From positions 1 to 8,658 of the forward strand of contig CAYFSC010000130.1 in assembly GCA_964345695.1 (NCBI GenBank): 8,658 nucleotides of DNA, given 5' to 3'. The notes below the pieces were generated by a model. That model did not search any database. It worked only from the letters and a program-made list of their open reading frames with translations, and had not been told where the DNA came from. The position numbers and the translations under genes were made by a program. Shown here in pieces: positions 7,561 through 8,658 of the stretch (the first letter of the stretch is position 1; every line of letters begins with the position of its first letter). Origin of the DNA: CAYFSC01 sp964345695 (GTDB lineage Bacteria; Bacteroidota; Rhodothermia; Rhodothermales; Salinibacteraceae).

Positions 7561-8070
7561 ATGGTCCGGCAGCTCACGGCGTCCGACTCGGCGATGCGGA
7601 ACGGATGGGCCACAGGTCTCGTCCTCGGGATTGCACTTGTCCTCGGGGCGGCTCTCCTTCCGCCGTACCTTCCGGAGCCGTGGCGCGCTGCTCTCATGGC
7701 GGCGTTTGGTGCGGCGTGCCACCAACTTCCGGCGCGCTCCCTGCACGTCGACGGGGTGCAGATTGCGGTGTGCGATCGGTGTCTCGGCATCTACAGCGGG
7801 CTTTTCGTTGGAAGCCTGGCCATGTGGGCCTTGCGGATGACCTGGCAGCGCTTTGAGACCATGGGGCGGTATGTGTTGCTGGGAGCTCTGGTGCCTCTCG
7901 GTATCGACTGGATCGGGCCGGTGGTGGGCCTGTGGCAGAACGTGCCAGTCAGTCGCGCCATCACCGGGTTTCTCTTCGGGGCGGCAGCCGGAGCGTTTGT
8001 CATCGATCGGCTTTTGCGGTCGGGGCCGTCGTGTCGGAAGCGGCTTTCGGTTCAAGACCGCGATCCCTAG
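7561..8070 (+). CDS. DUF2085 family membrane protein
   Basis: Predicted inner-membrane protein of 169 residues with no known biochemical role. The family hallmarks are visible: CHQLPARS at residues 53-60, then CDRCLGIYSG at 71-80 (a CxxC pair inside a hydrophobic run), and a C-terminal block GIDWIGPVVGLWQNVPVSRAITGFLFGAAAG (114-144) with its conserved Asp, Ser-Arg and Gly spacing. Membrane segments are likely near 16-37, 75-92, 104-124 and 133-149. The His and three Cys residues could bind a metal or form a redox pair; that is inference. I use the ATG at 7561; a GTG directly before it (7558) is equally in frame. It is followed 71 bp later by another small membrane-protein gene on the same strand. 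Confidence 0.85.
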   Translation: MVRQLTASDSAMRNGWATGLVLGIALVLGAALLPPYLPEPWRAALMAAFGAACHQLPARSLHVDGVQIAVCDRCLGIYSGLFVGSLAMWALRMTWQRFETMGRYVLLGALVPLGIDWIGPVVGLWQNVPVSRAITGFLFGAAAGAFVIDRLLRSGPSCRKRLSVQDRDP

Positions 8071-8141
8071 ATTGCAGCGGTCCGTCGTCGGCGGGTTCGT
8101 TTCGGGCTTCACCGTTGCTGCTCACGACTTCCTCCTGCGCC

Positions 8142-8621
8142 ATGTCTTCCAAACAGCAAGCCGTTCTCATCGGTGCCATCGTCACCGGCGTTCTCAGCAC
8201 ATCGTATCTGCAGTTCATCAACGTAGTATGCTGTCTGGGCGTCATTATCGGCGGCGCCATTGCAGTGCAGCAGTACACCTCGGTTGAACGGACGGCCATC
8301 GAGTCGGGAGACGGCGCTTTGCTGGGAGCGATGGCCGGGGCTGCGGGCGTGATCGTCTCTGCGATTCTCGACCAGGTGCTGAAGCCGTTTCGCCTCGACT
8401 CGCAGTCGGTCGTCCAGGATTCGCTGCAGCGTTACCTCGAAAACATGGAGGGGCAGAGCGCGATTCCGGAAGCAGCGTTGCAGGGCGGCGAAGGAAGCAT
8501 CGGCATGATCGTCGTAAGCCTCGTGTTCGGCATGGTGCTTTATGCAGTGTTTGGCGCCATCGGAGGCGCCATCGGCGCGGCAATCTTCGGCGAGGAGACA
8601 ACCGACAGCGAGCGTGCCTGA
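8142..8621 (+). CDS. Glycine-rich small integral membrane protein, function unknown
   Basis: 159 residues from the ATG at 8142. Hydrophobic segments are at about 7-26, 27-42 (with adjacent Cys30-Cys31), 56-77 and 118-148. The last is rich in small residues (VFGAIGGAIGAAIFG), a pattern that favours tight helix packing. An amphipathic, charged stretch (about 79-117, FRLDSQSVVQDSLQRYLENM) sits between helices 3 and 4, and the C-terminus is acidic and polar (EETTDSERA). The protein resembles the loose group of small Gly/Ala-rich DUF membrane proteins (DUF4199-, DUF5518-like), but I cannot name the family with confidence. It starts 71 bp after the DUF2085 stop on the same strand, so co-transcription is likely. 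I chose this start because the frame upstream overlaps the DUF2085 gene and loses membrane character. Confidence 0.75.
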   Translation: MSSKQQAVLIGAIVTGVLSTSYLQFINVVCCLGVIIGGAIAVQQYTSVERTAIESGDGALLGAMAGAAGVIVSAILDQVLKPFRLDSQSVVQDSLQRYLENMEGQSAIPEAALQGGEGSIGMIVVSLVFGMVLYAVFGAIGGAIGAAIFGEETTDSERA

Positions 8622-8658
8622 GACGCTCCGATTCCGCCGCTCCCATCGACATCGCCGC

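Noticed and set aside
7340..7561. 73-codon plus-strand frame whose TGA overlaps the DUF2085 ATG
   Set aside because: The overlap looks like translational coupling, but the product is low-complexity and Arg/Ser-rich with no family features, and the region is a divergent promoter area.

Overview
The window is a GC-rich (about 60% by eye) bacterial chromosomal segment built around two heat-shock chaperone loci, with membrane-protein genes between and beside them. None of the starts I chose has a recognisable Shine-Dalgarno sequence. Together with the type of GroES, GroEL and DnaK sequences, this suggests a Bacteroidota-like lineage, and the high GC points towards the Rhodothermales/Salinibacter side. 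That placement is inference; no rRNA or other phylogenetic marker gene was compared.

Layout: (1) 1-1877, minus strand: dnaK, complete at its N-terminus and cut by the window edge just before its C-terminus. (2) 1878-2303: a 426-bp divergent intergenic region holding a perfect spaced palindrome and GC-rich inverted repeats on the dnaK side. (3) 2304-2912, plus: a CDP-alcohol phosphatidyltransferase, most likely pgsA. (4) 2934-4818, minus: three genes reading the same way, namely a 68-aa protein I do not recognise, a DUF2267 protein and an AI-2E family multispan membrane protein. The last converges on pgsA with only 21 bp between the stops. (5) 4819-5016: a strong intrinsic terminator for groEL and a 12-bp-arm inverted repeat. 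(6) 5017-7145, minus: groES-groEL, with an unusually long 155-bp spacer. (7) 7146-7560: the groES control region with a textbook HrcA operator (CIRCE), followed by a second copy of the inverted repeat seen beyond groEL. (8) 7561-8621, plus: a DUF2085 membrane protein and a glycine-rich small membrane protein, probably co-transcribed.

How it fits together: DnaK and GroESL are the two main ATP-driven folding systems, yet their upstream regions look different. groESL carries CIRCE, whereas dnaK has no CIRCE and instead a CTGTCA-N3-TGACAG palindrome, so the two may be controlled separately. The most unexpected non-coding signal is a shared inverted-repeat pair (GAAACGAT ... ATCGTTTC) on both sides of groESL. 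I found no mobile element, CRISPR array, tRNA, rRNA or defence cassette. The genes are mostly housekeeping or conserved hypothetical, and I do not see strong evidence for a wholly new system here.
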